A model generated the notes under the pieces. The model made no database searches. It saw only the letters and a list, made by a program, of their open reading frames with translations, and was not told the DNA's origin. Of a stretch of 64,000 bases of DNA, positions 16,903 to 25,706 are shown piece after piece. The DNA is from SHWB01 sp050246875 (lineage in GTDB: Bacteria; Pseudomonadota; Alphaproteobacteria; UBA6615), in assembly GCA_050246875.1 (NCBI GenBank), contig JBFWVF010000002.1:124001-188000 (forward strand), in the 5' to 3' direction. The translations under genes were made by a program, and so were the position numbers. Each line of letters opens with the position of its first letter. The first letter of the stretch is position 1.

Positions 16903-17088
16903 TCCGAGAAAAGGACGCCAATTAGCTCGGAGATTGCTGCACCCTGCGGACTCGGCTATATAAACGATTGGTTCCCGGATGGGAGCCGGACTAGAAACCA
17001 GGACTGGTTTCGGCAGGAATCGAAGTGGCCGCCGTCTAGGCATGCCACAATCCCTCCCGGGATCGGTCCTCCATTGCGAGAGGACCAA
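16903..17088 (+). ncRNA. Hairpin-rich 5' leader of the AIPR-like gene
   Basis: The 212-bp gap before the island gene holds five simple stem-loops. TCCGAG/CTCGGA is at 16903-16931. GGTTCCC/GGGAGCC (16970-16987) has loop GGAT. GAAACCA/TGGTTTC (16994-17011) is perfect with loop GGAC. ATCCC/GGGAT (17050-17063) has loop TCCC. GGTCCTC/GAGGACC is at 17065-17086. The last stem contains the GAGAGGA ribosome site for the ATG at 17089, so the leader could hide the start from ribosomes. GGA in hairpin loops is also the feature CsrA/RsmA proteins recognise. It may be a cis-acting leader or a separate small RNA; no known Rfam family is recognised. Confidence 0.5.
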
Positions 17089-18450
17089 ATGAACAAGTCG
17101 CTCATCATCAAAATTAACCAGTGCAGCGAGCAGGTGATCGGGCCTGTCCGTAAACTGCATGGTCTGCTTCCACCCAAGTCCCTAATCCAACTGCTGGACA
17201 CGGATAACTTGGACGCCAATCCTCGTTCGGCCAAAAAGGGATCGGTAACCGACGACATCGAAGACAGTCTGCGTGAGCCTGAGCTGTTTCCCGCTAAGAC
17301 GAAGGGCATCCTTCTTGCGTCGACGTCTTACAAGGCGCTCGATCGGGACAGGTACCAACTGAGTTTCGTAGAGCCCGAGACGGAAGGGGTGCTGGATGGC
17401 GGGCACAACGCGTTGGCGGCTGGCCGTTACATTTTGCGCGAAGTTGGCCTTACGGATCGTGAGTTAAACCGCATTCGGGATTGGGCCGACTTCCGGAAGG
17501 CCTGGTCCGAGAATCGAAACTTGATCGGCGAGATTATTGAAGAGTTGGACTTTCAAATGCCGGTTGAGGTGCAGGTTCCGGCAGACATGCACGATGACAC
17601 TATTGTGGAGACTTTCCGTAGTTCGTTGTTGGAAATCTGCGCTGCTCGGAACAACAACGTGCAGTTAAGCGAGGAGACTAAGGCAAATAAAAAGGGGTTT
17701 TACGAAGTCTTTCGGGAGCATCTGCCCACATCGCTGTCAAAAGATGTGGAATGGAAGACAAACGACGGCGGCCGCATAAAAGTTCGCGATATCATTGCCT
17801 TGTCGTGGGTGCCTCTGTCGAAGCTGGAGCTTCCCGACGGCATTCGCGTAAACCCAAACCAGATCTATCGGAATAAGGCAGTTTGTGTATCTGCCTTCAA
17901 TAAGTTGTTGGAACATCAAGACGTCTCCACTCCCGCTGCGGGTGGATATGCATATACTTTAAATAACAAGCAAGTTTGGAGCGCGCTTAAAATTACCGGG
18001 GATCTACCTGCACTCTACGATGCCCTGACAAGGGGGATGCCCGCCGCATATAACAAGTCGGGCGGCAGCTTTGGTAAGATCTCGGCAGTCAGGATCTATG
18101 ATCCGGGCAAAGTGGCCGACAAAAGCCCCAAGTACCTCCGCTCTGAGCCGCTTACTCCCTTCTATAGGCAGCCAATCAGCTACACTTGTCCAGATGGATT
18201 TATCGTGCCTCTGCTTTATGGCCTGCGTGCCTTGTTAAGGGTTGGCAACGATAACTTGCTCTCTTGGAAGACAGATCCGAAAGCATTTTTGGCAAAGTAC
18301 TTGGTCGATATCATGAAGAACTATCGCCTTGTGATCGAAATGGCAGGATGGGATCCCCAGAAAGTCGGCAAGAACATTAGCGCCTACGAGTTCGCCGAGA
18401 GCACGATAGCGGCGATCTACAGCGTAAAGGGGGAAAAAGCCGCCGCTTAG
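17089..18450 (+). CDS. AIPR-like (abortive-infection/phage-resistance type) protein
   Basis: A 453-residue cytoplasmic protein with no signal or membrane segment. The stretch FPAKTKGILLAS (67-78), then EGVLDGGHNALAA (99-111) and a later ARNNNVQLSEETKANKKGFY (about 185-204), follows the pattern of AIPR proteins (a near-invariant Gly-Ile strand, a [ND]G-x-[QH] motif and an N-rich loop). The family is linked to phage abortive infection, but its biochemistry is unsettled. Base composition and codon use are plainly lower in G+C than the flanks, which suggests recent transfer. It stands alone between a catabolic gene and comM, with its own leader and terminator. A DGQHR/ParB-like relative is the main alternative. 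Confidence 0.6.
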   Translation: MNKSLIIKINQCSEQVIGPVRKLHGLLPPKSLIQLLDTDNLDANPRSAKKGSVTDDIEDSLREPELFPAKTKGILLASTSYKALDRDRYQLSFVEPETEGVLDGGHNALAAGRYILREVGLTDRELNRIRDWADFRKAWSENRNLIGEIIEELDFQMPVEVQVPADMHDDTIVETFRSSLLEICAARNNNVQLSEETKANKKGFYEVFREHLPTSLSKDVEWKTNDGGRIKVRDIIALSWVPLSKLELPDGIRVNPNQIYRNKAVCVSAFNKLLEHQDVSTPAAGGYAYTLNNKQVWSALKITGDLPALYDALTRGMPAAYNKSGGSFGKISAVRIYDPGKVADKSPKYLRSEPLTPFYRQPISYTCPDGFIVPLLYGLRALLRVGNDNLLSWKTDPKAFLAKYLVDIMKNYRLVIEMAGWDPQKVGKNISAYEFAESTIAAIYSVKGEKAAA

Positions 18451-18503
18451 AACAAGGCGATGTCCGCGTCTGCCTAAACAGCGCCGCTAACGTCCACTCC
18501 ATG

Positions 18504-18539
18504 CCCTCCTCTGCCATCGCAGGGGAGGGTTTGTTCTTT
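18504..18539 (+). terminator. Intrinsic terminator after the AIPR-like gene
   Basis: An 11-bp stem, CCCTCCTCTGC (18504-18514) with GCAGGGGAGGG (18519-18529) and one T-G wobble, closes a CATC loop and is followed by TTTGTTCTTT. This is a strong rho-independent terminator 54 bases past the stop codon. It marks the right edge of the low-G+C segment and insulates comM. Confidence 0.85.
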
Positions 18540-18615
18540 AAATGTTCCCCACCGCCTCACTGCCCGCTATAGTGGCCCCGGCGGCGGCAGGTGCCGCCGG
18601 GGAAGCGGGTGGCGC

Positions 18616-20139
18616 ATGGTCGCGCATGTCCACACGGTCGCCTTCCAGGGCGTCGATGTGCTGGAAGTCGACGTCCAGGTGACGATGGGGCCGGGGCTGC
18701 CGGCCTTCGCCGTCGTCGGCCTGCCGGACAAGGCGGTGGGCGAGAGCCGCGAGCGGGTGCGCGCGGCGCTGGCGGCCATCGGCCTCGCGCTGCCGCCGCG
18801 CCGCATCACCGTCAACCTCGCCCCGGCCGACCTCGCCAAGGAGGGCAGCCATTTCGACCTCGCCATCGCGCTCGGCCTGCTGGTCGACATGGGCGTGCTG
18901 GGGGCCGAGGACATCGCCGGCTACACCGTGGTCGGCGAACTGGCGCTCGACGGCGGCATCGCCCGCGTGGCCGGCGTGCTGCCGGCGGCGATCGACGCCG
19001 TGGCGCGCGAGCGCGGCCTCATCTGCCCCGCCGCGCAGGGCGCCGAGGCGGCCTGGGCGGGCGAGCTCGAGATCCTCGCCGCGCCGAACCTGCTGGCGCT
19101 GATCAACCACATCAAGGGCACGCAGCTTCTGTCGGCCCCGCCGCCGCCGCCCGCGCGGCCGGCGCCGGTCTATCCCGACCTGCGCGACATCAAGGGGCAG
19201 GAGACGGCCAAGCGCGCCCTCGAAGTGGCGGCGGCCGGCGGCCACAACCTGCTTCTCGTCGGCCCGCCGGGGGCGGGCAAGTCGATGCTGGCCCAGCGCC
19301 TGCCCGGCCTTCTCCCGCCGCTGACGCCGGAGGAAGCGCTGGAGGTGAGCATGATCCATTCGCTCGCCGGCGCTCTCCCCGAGGAGGGGCTGACGCGCAC
19401 CCGCCCCTACCGCGACCCGCACCACTCGGCCTCGCTGCCGGCCCTGGTCGGCGGCGGCCTGCGCGCGCGGCCGGGAGAAATCAGCCTTTCCCATCGCGGC
19501 GTGCTGTTCCTCGATGAACTTCCCGAGTTCACGCGGCCGGCGCTGGAGGCGCTACGCCAGCCGCTGGAGACCGGCCGCGCCGTGGTGGCGCGCGCCAACC
19601 ACCACGCCAGCTACCCGGCGCGTTTCCAGCTCGTCGCGGCGATGAACCCGTGTCGCTGCGGCTATCTCGGCGATCCGTCGCAGGGGTGTTCGCGGGCACC
19701 GCGCTGCGGCGCCGACTATCAGGCGCGGCTGTCCGGCCCGTTCCTCGACCGCATCGACCTGCATGTGGAAGTGGCGGCCGTCGCGGCGAGCGACCTCGCC
19801 CTGCCGCCGCCGGCCGAGGGTTCGGCCGAGGTCGCCGCCCGCGTCGCCGCCGCGCGCACGATCCAGCGCGACCGCTACGGCGCCGACGGCCCGCGCAGCA
19901 ATGCCGAGGCCGACGGGCAGTTGCTGGAGGAGGTGGCGGCGCCCGACGCGCCTGGGCGCGAACTGCTGCTCGCCGCCGCCGACAAGCTGAAACTCTCGGC
20001 GCGCGGCTGGCACCGCGTGCTGCGTGTCGCCCGCACGCTGGCCGACCTCGACTCGCTCGACCGCGGCGCGCCGCTGCCCGTCCGCCGCATCCACATCGCC
20101 GAGGCGCTGGCGTGGCGGAGGCCAGCGCCGGTGCGGTGA
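18616..20139 (+). CDS. comM: ComM/YifB Mg-chelatase-like AAA+ ATPase
   Basis: A 507-residue AAA+ protein. Residues 1-120 form the ChlI-N domain (GLPAFAVVGLPDKAVGESRERVRAAL). Walker A GPPGAGKS is at 216-223 and the Walker B region is VLFLDELPEF. NPCRCGYLGDP (344-354) with the following C-C pair forms the Cys-rich finger, and a Mg_chelatase_C helix bundle ends the protein. ComM drives branch migration during natural transformation in Vibrio. Comparable proteins are widespread in non-transformable bacteria, so the role here is inferred. No other competence gene is in the window. Confidence 0.95.
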   Translation: MVAHVHTVAFQGVDVLEVDVQVTMGPGLPAFAVVGLPDKAVGESRERVRAALAAIGLALPPRRITVNLAPADLAKEGSHFDLAIALGLLVDMGVLGAEDIAGYTVVGELALDGGIARVAGVLPAAIDAVARERGLICPAAQGAEAAWAGELEILAAPNLLALINHIKGTQLLSAPPPPPARPAPVYPDLRDIKGQETAKRALEVAAAGGHNLLLVGPPGAGKSMLAQRLPGLLPPLTPEEALEVSMIHSLAGALPEEGLTRTRPYRDPHHSASLPALVGGGLRARPGEISLSHRGVLFLDELPEFTRPALEALRQPLETGRAVVARANHHASYPARFQLVAAMNPCRCGYLGDPSQGCSRAPRCGADYQARLSGPFLDRIDLHVEVAAVAASDLALPPPAEGSAEVAARVAAARTIQRDRYGADGPRSNAEADGQLLEEVAAPDAPGRELLLAAADKLKLSARGWHRVLRVARTLADLDSLDRGAPLPVRRIHIAEALAWRRPAPVR

Positions 20140-20216
20140 CGGCGGCGCCGCTTTCGGTTCGGTGCCCGGCGCACCCCTGCTAACATTTCCGGCGGCGGCA
20201 CGGGCGGGAGGCACGC

Positions 20217-21410
20217 GTGGCAGCGGAGGCAGGCGGCACCATTCCCACGCGCGACGAACTGACGGCGCGGGCGGCGGCGCTGGCGCCGGGCCTGCTGGCG
20301 CGCGCCGACGAGACCGAGGCGCTGCGGCGCATTCCCGACGCGACCATCGCCGAGCTGCGCGATGCCGGGCTGTGGCGCATCCTGCGGCCGGTGCGCTTTG
20401 GCGGCATCGTCACCGATTTTGGCTGCATGGTCGATGTCGCCGCGGCGCTGGCGCGCGGCTGCGCGTCGACCGCCTGGGTCTACATCAACATCATTTCGCA
20501 CAACTGGATGCTGCCCTACTGGCCGCGCGCGGCGAGCGAGGAGGTGTGGGGCGAGAACCGCGAGGCGCTGATCGGCTCGACCCTCGTCTTCCCCGCCGGT
20601 CGGCTGGAGCCGGCGCCGGGCGGCTGGCGCTTCTCCGGCCGCTGGCCGTTCGCCAGCGGCATCGACGCCAGCGACTGGATGATGCTGGGCGCGATGGCAC
20701 CGGGCGAGGACGGCCGGCCATCGCCGCGCATCGCGGTGGTGCGGGCCCGCGACCTTGCGGTGCACGATACCTGGCATGTCGCCGGTCTGGCCGGTACCGG
20801 CTCCAAGGATGTCGCCTGCGACGGCCTGTTCGTCCCCGCCCACCGCGTCTGGGACCCGGCGCTGGCGCGCGATGGCTGGGCACCCGGTACCGAGGCGCTG
20901 GAAGCGGATGCCTATCGCCTGCCCCTGATCCCCTTCGTTCCGCATCTCATCGCCGGGCCGATGCTGGGCATCGCCGAGGGCGCGCTGGAGGATTGGCTTG
21001 CCGGCCTGCGCGACCAGGTTTCGACGCAAAACCGCTCGCGGCTGGCCGAGCACACGACGCTGCAGTTGAAGCTCGCCGAAGCCGGCGTGCTCGTCGACGG
21101 CGCGCGCCTGCTGCTGCGCGAGGGCTGGCGCGAAGCCCACGCTATCGTCGCCGCGGGGAAGCGCCCGACCGCCGAGCAGCGCCTGCGCTGGCGGCGCGAC
21201 GCCGCGCATGCCGCCGGTGCCTGCGTGCGTGCCGTCGACCTCGCCTGGGCCGCCACAGGCGCCGCCGCCAACCGGCGCGGCCACGAACTGCAGCGCCGCT
21301 TCCGCGACATCCATGCCGCGCGGCACCAGATCCACGTCTCCTTCGACATCGACGGCCCGGACTGGGCGCGCGCAGCACTGGGCCTGCCGACGACGAACGC
21401 GCTGCTGTGA
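20217..21410 (+). CDS. Acyl-CoA-dehydrogenase-fold flavin monooxygenase (HsaA/HpaB-like)
   Basis: A 397-residue protein with the acyl-CoA dehydrogenase fold of two-component flavin monooxygenases. Landmarks are LRDAGLWRILRPVRFGG, GCASTAWVY, the middle beta domain with WRFSGRWPFASGID, GTGSKDVACDGLFVP, and a C-terminal helix bundle with RFRDIHAARHQIHVS. HsaA- and C2-hydroxylase-type enzymes use reduced flavin made by a partner reductase to hydroxylate aromatic rings. No reductase gene lies nearby. The start is a GTG at 20217 behind GGGAGG. DUF3891 follows about 58 bases later. Confidence 0.82.
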   Translation: MAAEAGGTIPTRDELTARAAALAPGLLARADETEALRRIPDATIAELRDAGLWRILRPVRFGGIVTDFGCMVDVAAALARGCASTAWVYINIISHNWMLPYWPRAASEEVWGENREALIGSTLVFPAGRLEPAPGGWRFSGRWPFASGIDASDWMMLGAMAPGEDGRPSPRIAVVRARDLAVHDTWHVAGLAGTGSKDVACDGLFVPAHRVWDPALARDGWAPGTEALEADAYRLPLIPFVPHLIAGPMLGIAEGALEDWLAGLRDQVSTQNRSRLAEHTTLQLKLAEAGVLVDGARLLLREGWREAHAIVAAGKRPTAEQRLRWRRDAAHAAGACVRAVDLAWAATGAAANRRGHELQRRFRDIHAARHQIHVSFDIDGPDWARAALGLPTTNALL

Positions 21411-21468
21411 CAGGCGCGCGTTCGCGCTAGGATCGACGCGAAAGTCACTCCATGCAGGGAGGATGTCC

Positions 21469-22278
21469 ATGATCGTGCAAACGGCGCCCGCCAGCGAGCC
21501 GCGGATGGTCATCACCATGGCCGAGCACACCTCGCTCGCCGGCGCCTTCTGCGCCGCCTTCGGCAATGCCGAGTTCGAGCCGGCGACCCCGCGCGAGGAG
21601 ATGCTGCACGTCGTCTCCAATCACGACGCCGGCTGGGCCGGGCTCGACGCCGAGGGCCGCCTCGACCCGAAGACGGGCCTGCCCTTCAACCTCGTCGAGA
21701 CGCCCTTCGAGCTGATCATCCGCACCAGCACCGGCTCGCCCGACTTCAATACGCGGCGCAGCGCCTTCTGCGGCCTCTTGTCGAGCATGCATAGCTGGGG
21801 CCTCTACAACGGCCGCTACGGCCTGTCGGACACGCTGGTGCTCGACGGCCTCGCGGGCGAGAACCGGCAGGTGGCGGATCGCATCCTCGGCGCCGAGGTC
21901 GAGCGGCAGGAAAAGCTGAAGGCGATCGTTGCGAGCGACCCGTCGACCGCACCCTGGGTCGGGGAGAAGAAGCTGTTCCAGTGCTACAAGCAGTTGCAGT
22001 TCTTCGACACGCTGGCGCTCTACTTCAACTACCGCTGCGCCGCCGACCGCAAGCCGTCGTCGTTCCCGCACGTGCCGAAGGACGCCGGCGAGGACGTGAC
22101 AGTATCGATCACGCCGCGCGGCGACGGCAGCTACGCGATGGCGCCCTTCCCCTTCGCCGGCAACTCGCTCGAAGCAAGCTTCACCGGACGCCGCATGGTG
22201 CCGACACCGGGCAGGGAGCGCGTCGATTTGGCAAGCCTGCCACCGGCGCGCGAGGCGATCCGCATCGTGCGCGGCTAG
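21469..22278 (+). CDS. DUF3891 family protein
   Basis: A 269-residue protein that follows the DUF3891 pattern: an early TMAEHTSLAGAF, then VSNHDAGWAGLD, FNLVETPFELI, and LLSSMHSWGLYNGRYG. The conserved His, His-Asp and His positions look like a helical HD-type metal site, but no activity is known. Two in-frame ATGs are possible; the one at 21469 is preferred because AGGGAGG lies six bases upstream, whereas the ATG at 21463 abuts it. It follows the flavin monooxygenase gene on the same strand. Confidence 0.75.
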   Translation: MIVQTAPASEPRMVITMAEHTSLAGAFCAAFGNAEFEPATPREEMLHVVSNHDAGWAGLDAEGRLDPKTGLPFNLVETPFELIIRTSTGSPDFNTRRSAFCGLLSSMHSWGLYNGRYGLSDTLVLDGLAGENRQVADRILGAEVERQEKLKAIVASDPSTAPWVGEKKLFQCYKQLQFFDTLALYFNYRCAADRKPSSFPHVPKDAGEDVTVSITPRGDGSYAMAPFPFAGNSLEASFTGRRMVPTPGRERVDLASLPPAREAIRIVRG

Positions 22279-22285
22279 CGAAGCC

Positions 22286-24175
22286 CTACTCTGCCGCTTC
22301 TTTCCCCGCCGCCTCCAGCGCCTCGCTGGCTTCGAGCCAGCGGGCCTCGGCCTTTTCCAGGCGGCGCTCGATCTCGGCGCGCACGCGCATCAGTTCGGTG
22401 ACCGTCGCGCTCTTGTGTTCGCCGTCATACATCTGCGGGTCGAACAGCGCGCGGTCGATGTCGGTGCGGCTGGCCGCGAGGCGCGCCATGTCGGCCTCGG
22501 CCTTCTCGACCGCCTGGCGGAGAGCGCGGGCGCGTTCGCGCGCCTCGGCGGCGCGGCGGCGGTCGTCCTTGCGGTTGCCCGCCGAGGGCGCGCGCGACGC
22601 GGCGCCGTCCGCGCCGCGGCCGAGCACGAGGTCGCGGTAGTCGTCGAGCGTGCCGGCGTAGTCCCTCGCCGTGCCGTCGGCGACCAGCACCAGCCGGTCG
22701 GCGGTGAGGTCCATCATGTGGCGGTCGTGGCTGACGACGATGACGGCGCCGTCATAGGCACTGAGCGCCTGTACCAGCGCCTCGCGCGCATCGACGTCGA
22801 GATGGTTGGTCGGCTCGTCGAGGATGAGGAGGTGCGGTGCCGCGCGGGTGATGAGCGCCAGCGCCAGCCGCGCCCGCTCGCCACCCGAGAGGTGACGCAC
22901 CTCGAGCAGCGCCTTGTCGCCGGAAAAGCCGAAGCGGCCGAGCTGGGCGCGCACGGCGGCCGGCTTCGCATCGGGCATCAGCCGCGTCATGTGCTGCAGC
23001 GGCGTCTCGTCGGCCTCCAGTTCCTCGACTTGGTGCTGGCTGAAATAGCCGACGCGCAACTTGCCGCTAGCGTTGATCTTCCCACCCATCGGCGCCAGTG
23101 TGCCGGCGAGCGCGCGGGCCAGCGTCGTCTTGCCGTTGCCATTGCGGCCGAGCAGGCCGATGCGGTCGTCGGGGTCGAGGCGCAGGCCGACGCGCGCCAG
23201 CACCGGCTGGCCGGGCACGTAACCCACCGCGACATCCTCCATCGTCACGATCGGCGGGCGCAGCGGATCGGGCGAGGGAAAATCGAACACCAGCGTCGCG
23301 TCCTCGACGGCGGCGGCGACCGGCTCCATGCGGGCGAGTGCCTTGAGGCGGCTCTGCGCCTGCTTGGCCGTGTGCGCCTTGTAGCGCCAGCGATCGACGA
23401 AGGCCTGCAGCTTGACCCGCCGCGCCTCCTGGCGCTCGCGCGCGCTTTCCGCCTGGGCGAGGCGCTCGCGCCGCTGCCGCTCGAAGGAATCGTAATTGCC
23501 GGCATAAAGCGTGGTGCGCCCGCCTTCGACATGGACGATGTGGTCGACGACGTTGTTGAGCAGCTCGCGCTCGTGGCTGACGACGATCAGCGTCGCGCGC
23601 ACCGTCTTGAGGAAAGACTCGAGCCACAGGCCGGCCTCGAGGTCGAGGTGGTTCGACGGCTCGTCGAGCAGCAGCAGGTCGGGACCGGAGAACAGCACCG
23701 CCGCCAGCGCGACGCGCGAACGCCAGCCGCCGGAGAAGCTGTCGAGCGGCCGTCCCTGCGCCGCCTCGTCGAAACCGAGGCCGGCGAGGATGCGCGCGGC
23801 CCGGCCCGGCGCGGCGTGGGCGCCGATGGCGTCGAGGCGCTCGTGGATCTCGGCGATACGGTGCGGATCGGTCGCGCCCTCCGCCTCGGCGAGCAGCGCG
23901 GCGCGCTCGGTGTCGGCCGCCAGCACCGTCTCGAACGGCGTGGCGGGTCCGCCCGGCGCGTCCTGCGCGACATAGCCGATGCGGGTGTCGCGCGGCATCT
24001 CGACGGCGCCCTCGTCGGCCTCGCCGTGCCCGGCGATGAGCTTCAGCAGGGTCGACTTGCCGGCGCCGTTGCGGCCGACCAGCCCGACGCGCGCCTTCAG
24101 CGGAATCGTCGCCGAGGCGCGGTCGAGGATCGGCTGGCCGCCGAGACGGATCGTGATGGCGTTGAGGGTGAGCAT
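22286..24175 (-). CDS. ABC-F family ATPase (Uup/YheS-like)
   Basis: A 629-residue soluble protein with two ABC modules and no membrane segment. The first Walker A is GLVGRNGAGKST (31-42) with signature SFSGGWRSR. A Lys/Arg/Gln-rich interdomain linker sits at about 235-290. The second Walker A is GLLGRNGNGKTT (about 340) with signature LSGGERARLAL, and a basic coiled coil ends the protein. ABC-F proteins act on the ribosomal E site or in replication-linked repair; length and C-terminal coil fit the YheS/Uup type. It is convergent with the DUF3891 gene (seven-base gap). Confidence 0.92.
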   Translation of the reverse strand: MLTLNAITIRLGGQPILDRASATIPLKARVGLVGRNGAGKSTLLKLIAGHGEADEGAVEMPRDTRIGYVAQDAPGGPATPFETVLAADTERAALLAEAEGATDPHRIAEIHERLDAIGAHAAPGRAARILAGLGFDEAAQGRPLDSFSGGWRSRVALAAVLFSGPDLLLLDEPSNHLDLEAGLWLESFLKTVRATLIVVSHERELLNNVVDHIVHVEGGRTTLYAGNYDSFERQRRERLAQAESARERQEARRVKLQAFVDRWRYKAHTAKQAQSRLKALARMEPVAAAVEDATLVFDFPSPDPLRPPIVTMEDVAVGYVPGQPVLARVGLRLDPDDRIGLLGRNGNGKTTLARALAGTLAPMGGKINASGKLRVGYFSQHQVEELEADETPLQHMTRLMPDAKPAAVRAQLGRFGFSGDKALLEVRHLSGGERARLALALITRAAPHLLILDEPTNHLDVDAREALVQALSAYDGAVIVVSHDRHMMDLTADRLVLVADGTARDYAGTLDDYRDLVLGRGADGAASRAPSAGNRKDDRRRAAEARERARALRQAVEKAEADMARLAASRTDIDRALFDPQMYDGEHKSATVTELMRVRAEIERRLEKAEARWLEASEALEAAGKEAAE

Positions 24176-24229
24176 GGCGGCCGGTCGCGTAGCACAGCCG
24201 GCCGCGGCGCGTCAGCGGCGGCGCGCTTC

Positions 24230-24424
24230 CTAGCGGCGCGTTCCCGTCGCCGGCTCGGCCGGCACGCCCTGGCGCCAGCCCGAGGAGCCCTTGCAGCGGC
24301 CGCAGATGCGCTCGCCGGCCCAGGCGCTGGAGAAGGAGGTGCCGCAGCGCAGGCACTGTCGCGCCTTGGCGATGTGCACCACGGTCGGCTTGCCGAGATC
24401 GTCGTCGACGGGTTCTGCGGACAT
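24230..24424 (-). CDS. Small zinc-ribbon protein
   Basis: A 64-residue cytoplasmic protein with Cys24/Cys27 and Cys41/Cys44 in CLRCGTSFSSAWAGERICGRC, a two-knuckle zinc ribbon. The ATG at 24424 is chosen because it gives a compact protein; the frame is open further up into non-conserved sequence. Small ribbons of this type are common in Alphaproteobacteria and their roles are unknown. It lies 54 bp upstream of the ABC-F gene on the same strand. Confidence 0.7.
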   Translation of the reverse strand: MSAEPVDDDLGKPTVVHIAKARQCLRCGTSFSSAWAGERICGRCKGSSGWRQGVPAEPATGTRR

Positions 24425-24836
24425 CGGTGGCCCTCGGTGCCATCGGCACCACGAAGCGGGTTCGCGAGATCGAATGGCGGCTGACGCCGCGCGGGATCGC
24501 CGTTCCGGTCCGGTCGAGAAGCCCGGTATCCCTGCGCGGCTGCGATGATATACGGCAGAATGGCCCCAAAGAACAAGCCGAATCCCGGTTGGCAACGGCA
24601 AATGTCATTTCGAGGCGACAGGTGGTGGATTTTCTAAAAAGTATGTCGGTAACGAGGCAGCCGCGCGCCACGCGCCCAAAGTATTGTCTTGCTTTTATTT
24701 GCTTCGTCCGGCATAAGAACCTGTAACTGTTTAAATGTTCGGCGCAATCGACCTCGCTGATTTTGTTTTTTCTTGCATGATCATTGCCGTGTCCGGCACG
24801 ACGGCCTGCGCCATATCCTGCCCAAAGGAGACATCG
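24425..24836. other. Gene-poor 412-bp gap with a possible promoter
   Basis: No gene is supported here. The part from 24600 to 24780 is visibly A+T richer than the surroundings. On the plus strand TTGCTT (24689-24694), a 17-base spacer and CATAAG (24712-24717) make a weak promoter candidate for the secreted repeat protein. A short open frame through 24735-24836 joins the downstream gene but shows no coding signal, and a better start lies at 24837. Confidence 0.4.
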
Positions 24837-25706
24837 TTGCTTCGACCCAGCCGCTGCTGGCGGGCCCCGCGCCTTGCCGCCGTTCTGTTGTTCGCCCTCG
24901 TGATCGCGCCGGCCGCGGCCCCGGCGCAATCCGGCGACGGCGCCATGCCGGCAAATGCCCATGCCAGAACCTACGGCGGCGGTTGGGAATGCGACCGCGG
25001 CTACCAGCGGGTCGAGCGGACCTGCGTCGCGACCGTCGTGCCGGCCAATGCGCGCGCCACGGAGCGCGGCTACGGCCGCGGGTGGGAGTGCCGACACGGC
25101 TTCCGCCAGGTCGAGGCCGACTGCGTCGCCGTGGCGGTGCCGGACAACGCCTACCTCGACCCGTCCGGCGAACGCTGGAAGTGCGAGCGGGGCTATGTCC
25201 AGAACGGCGCGACCTGCGCGCCGGTCGTCGTGCCGCCCAACGCCTATCTCGGCGATACCGCAGCGGGCCGCGTCTGGGAATGCCTGCGCGGCTTCCGGCG
25301 CGTCAACGATGGCTGTGTCGCCTACAAGGTGCCGGCCAACGCCTTCGCGTCCGACGCCGCCTACGGTCGCGGCTGGGAGTGCGCGCGCGGCTTCCGCCCC
25401 GAGGGCGAGAGTTGCCTCGCCGTCGCGGTACCGGCCAATGGCTATCTCGACAGCAGCGGCGAGGGCTGGCGTTGCGAACGCGGTTTCCGCAAGACCGGCG
25501 AGGCCTGCGCGGAGGTCGCCGTACCGACGAACGGATTTCTCGCCGCGACGGGCGACGACTGGAAGTGCGAGCGCGCCTATCGCCGCACGTCGACCGGATG
25601 TGTCGCGCTGGTGCTGCCGGCCAACGCGCATATCGACTACAGCGGCAACGAATGGGAGTGCGACCGCGGCTTCCGCCGCGAGCAGGATCTCTGCGCGCCG
25701 CAGTAG
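24837..25706 (+). CDS. Secreted protein of eight two-cysteine repeats
   Basis: A 289-residue exported protein. The start is taken as a TTG at 24837 because AAAGGAGA lies six bases upstream and translation from it begins a textbook Sec signal peptide (basic N-terminus, Leu/Ala core, cleavage near APAQ). The frame opens at 24735, but that extension splits the signal. The mature part is eight tandem units of about 31-34 residues with the form P-x-N-[AG] ... G-x-x-W-x-C-x-R-[GA]-[FY] ... C-x-x-V-x-V. Each unit has one Trp and two Cys, probably disulfide-bonded in the periplasm or outside. No known enzyme motif is present. Neighbours give no functional clue. Confidence 0.8.
   Translation: MLRPSRCWRAPRLAAVLLFALVIAPAAAPAQSGDGAMPANAHARTYGGGWECDRGYQRVERTCVATVVPANARATERGYGRGWECRHGFRQVEADCVAVAVPDNAYLDPSGERWKCERGYVQNGATCAPVVVPPNAYLGDTAAGRVWECLRGFRRVNDGCVAYKVPANAFASDAAYGRGWECARGFRPEGESCLAVAVPANGYLDSSGEGWRCERGFRKTGEACAEVAVPTNGFLAATGDDWKCERAYRRTSTGCVALVLPANAHIDYSGNEWECDRGFRREQDLCAPQ

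Noticed and set aside
16961..17015. A possible tRNA or tRNA fragment at the left edge of the AIPR island
   Set aside because: The two hairpins do not form a cloverleaf and there is no T-loop GTTCRA or acceptor pairing, so an integration-site tRNA is not supported.
15028..18450. An 1140-codon open frame joining the TPP gene region to the AIPR-like gene
   Set aside because: Its first two thirds are an Arg/Pro/Ala-rich shadow of the TPP gene. The real gene begins at the ATG at 17089, with its own ribosome site and a sudden change to normal protein composition.
24735..24836. N-terminal 34-residue extension of the Cys-repeat protein
   Set aside because: It would place uncharged and Cys-containing residues before a complete signal peptide, while the TTG at 24837 has a strong ribosome site at the right distance.
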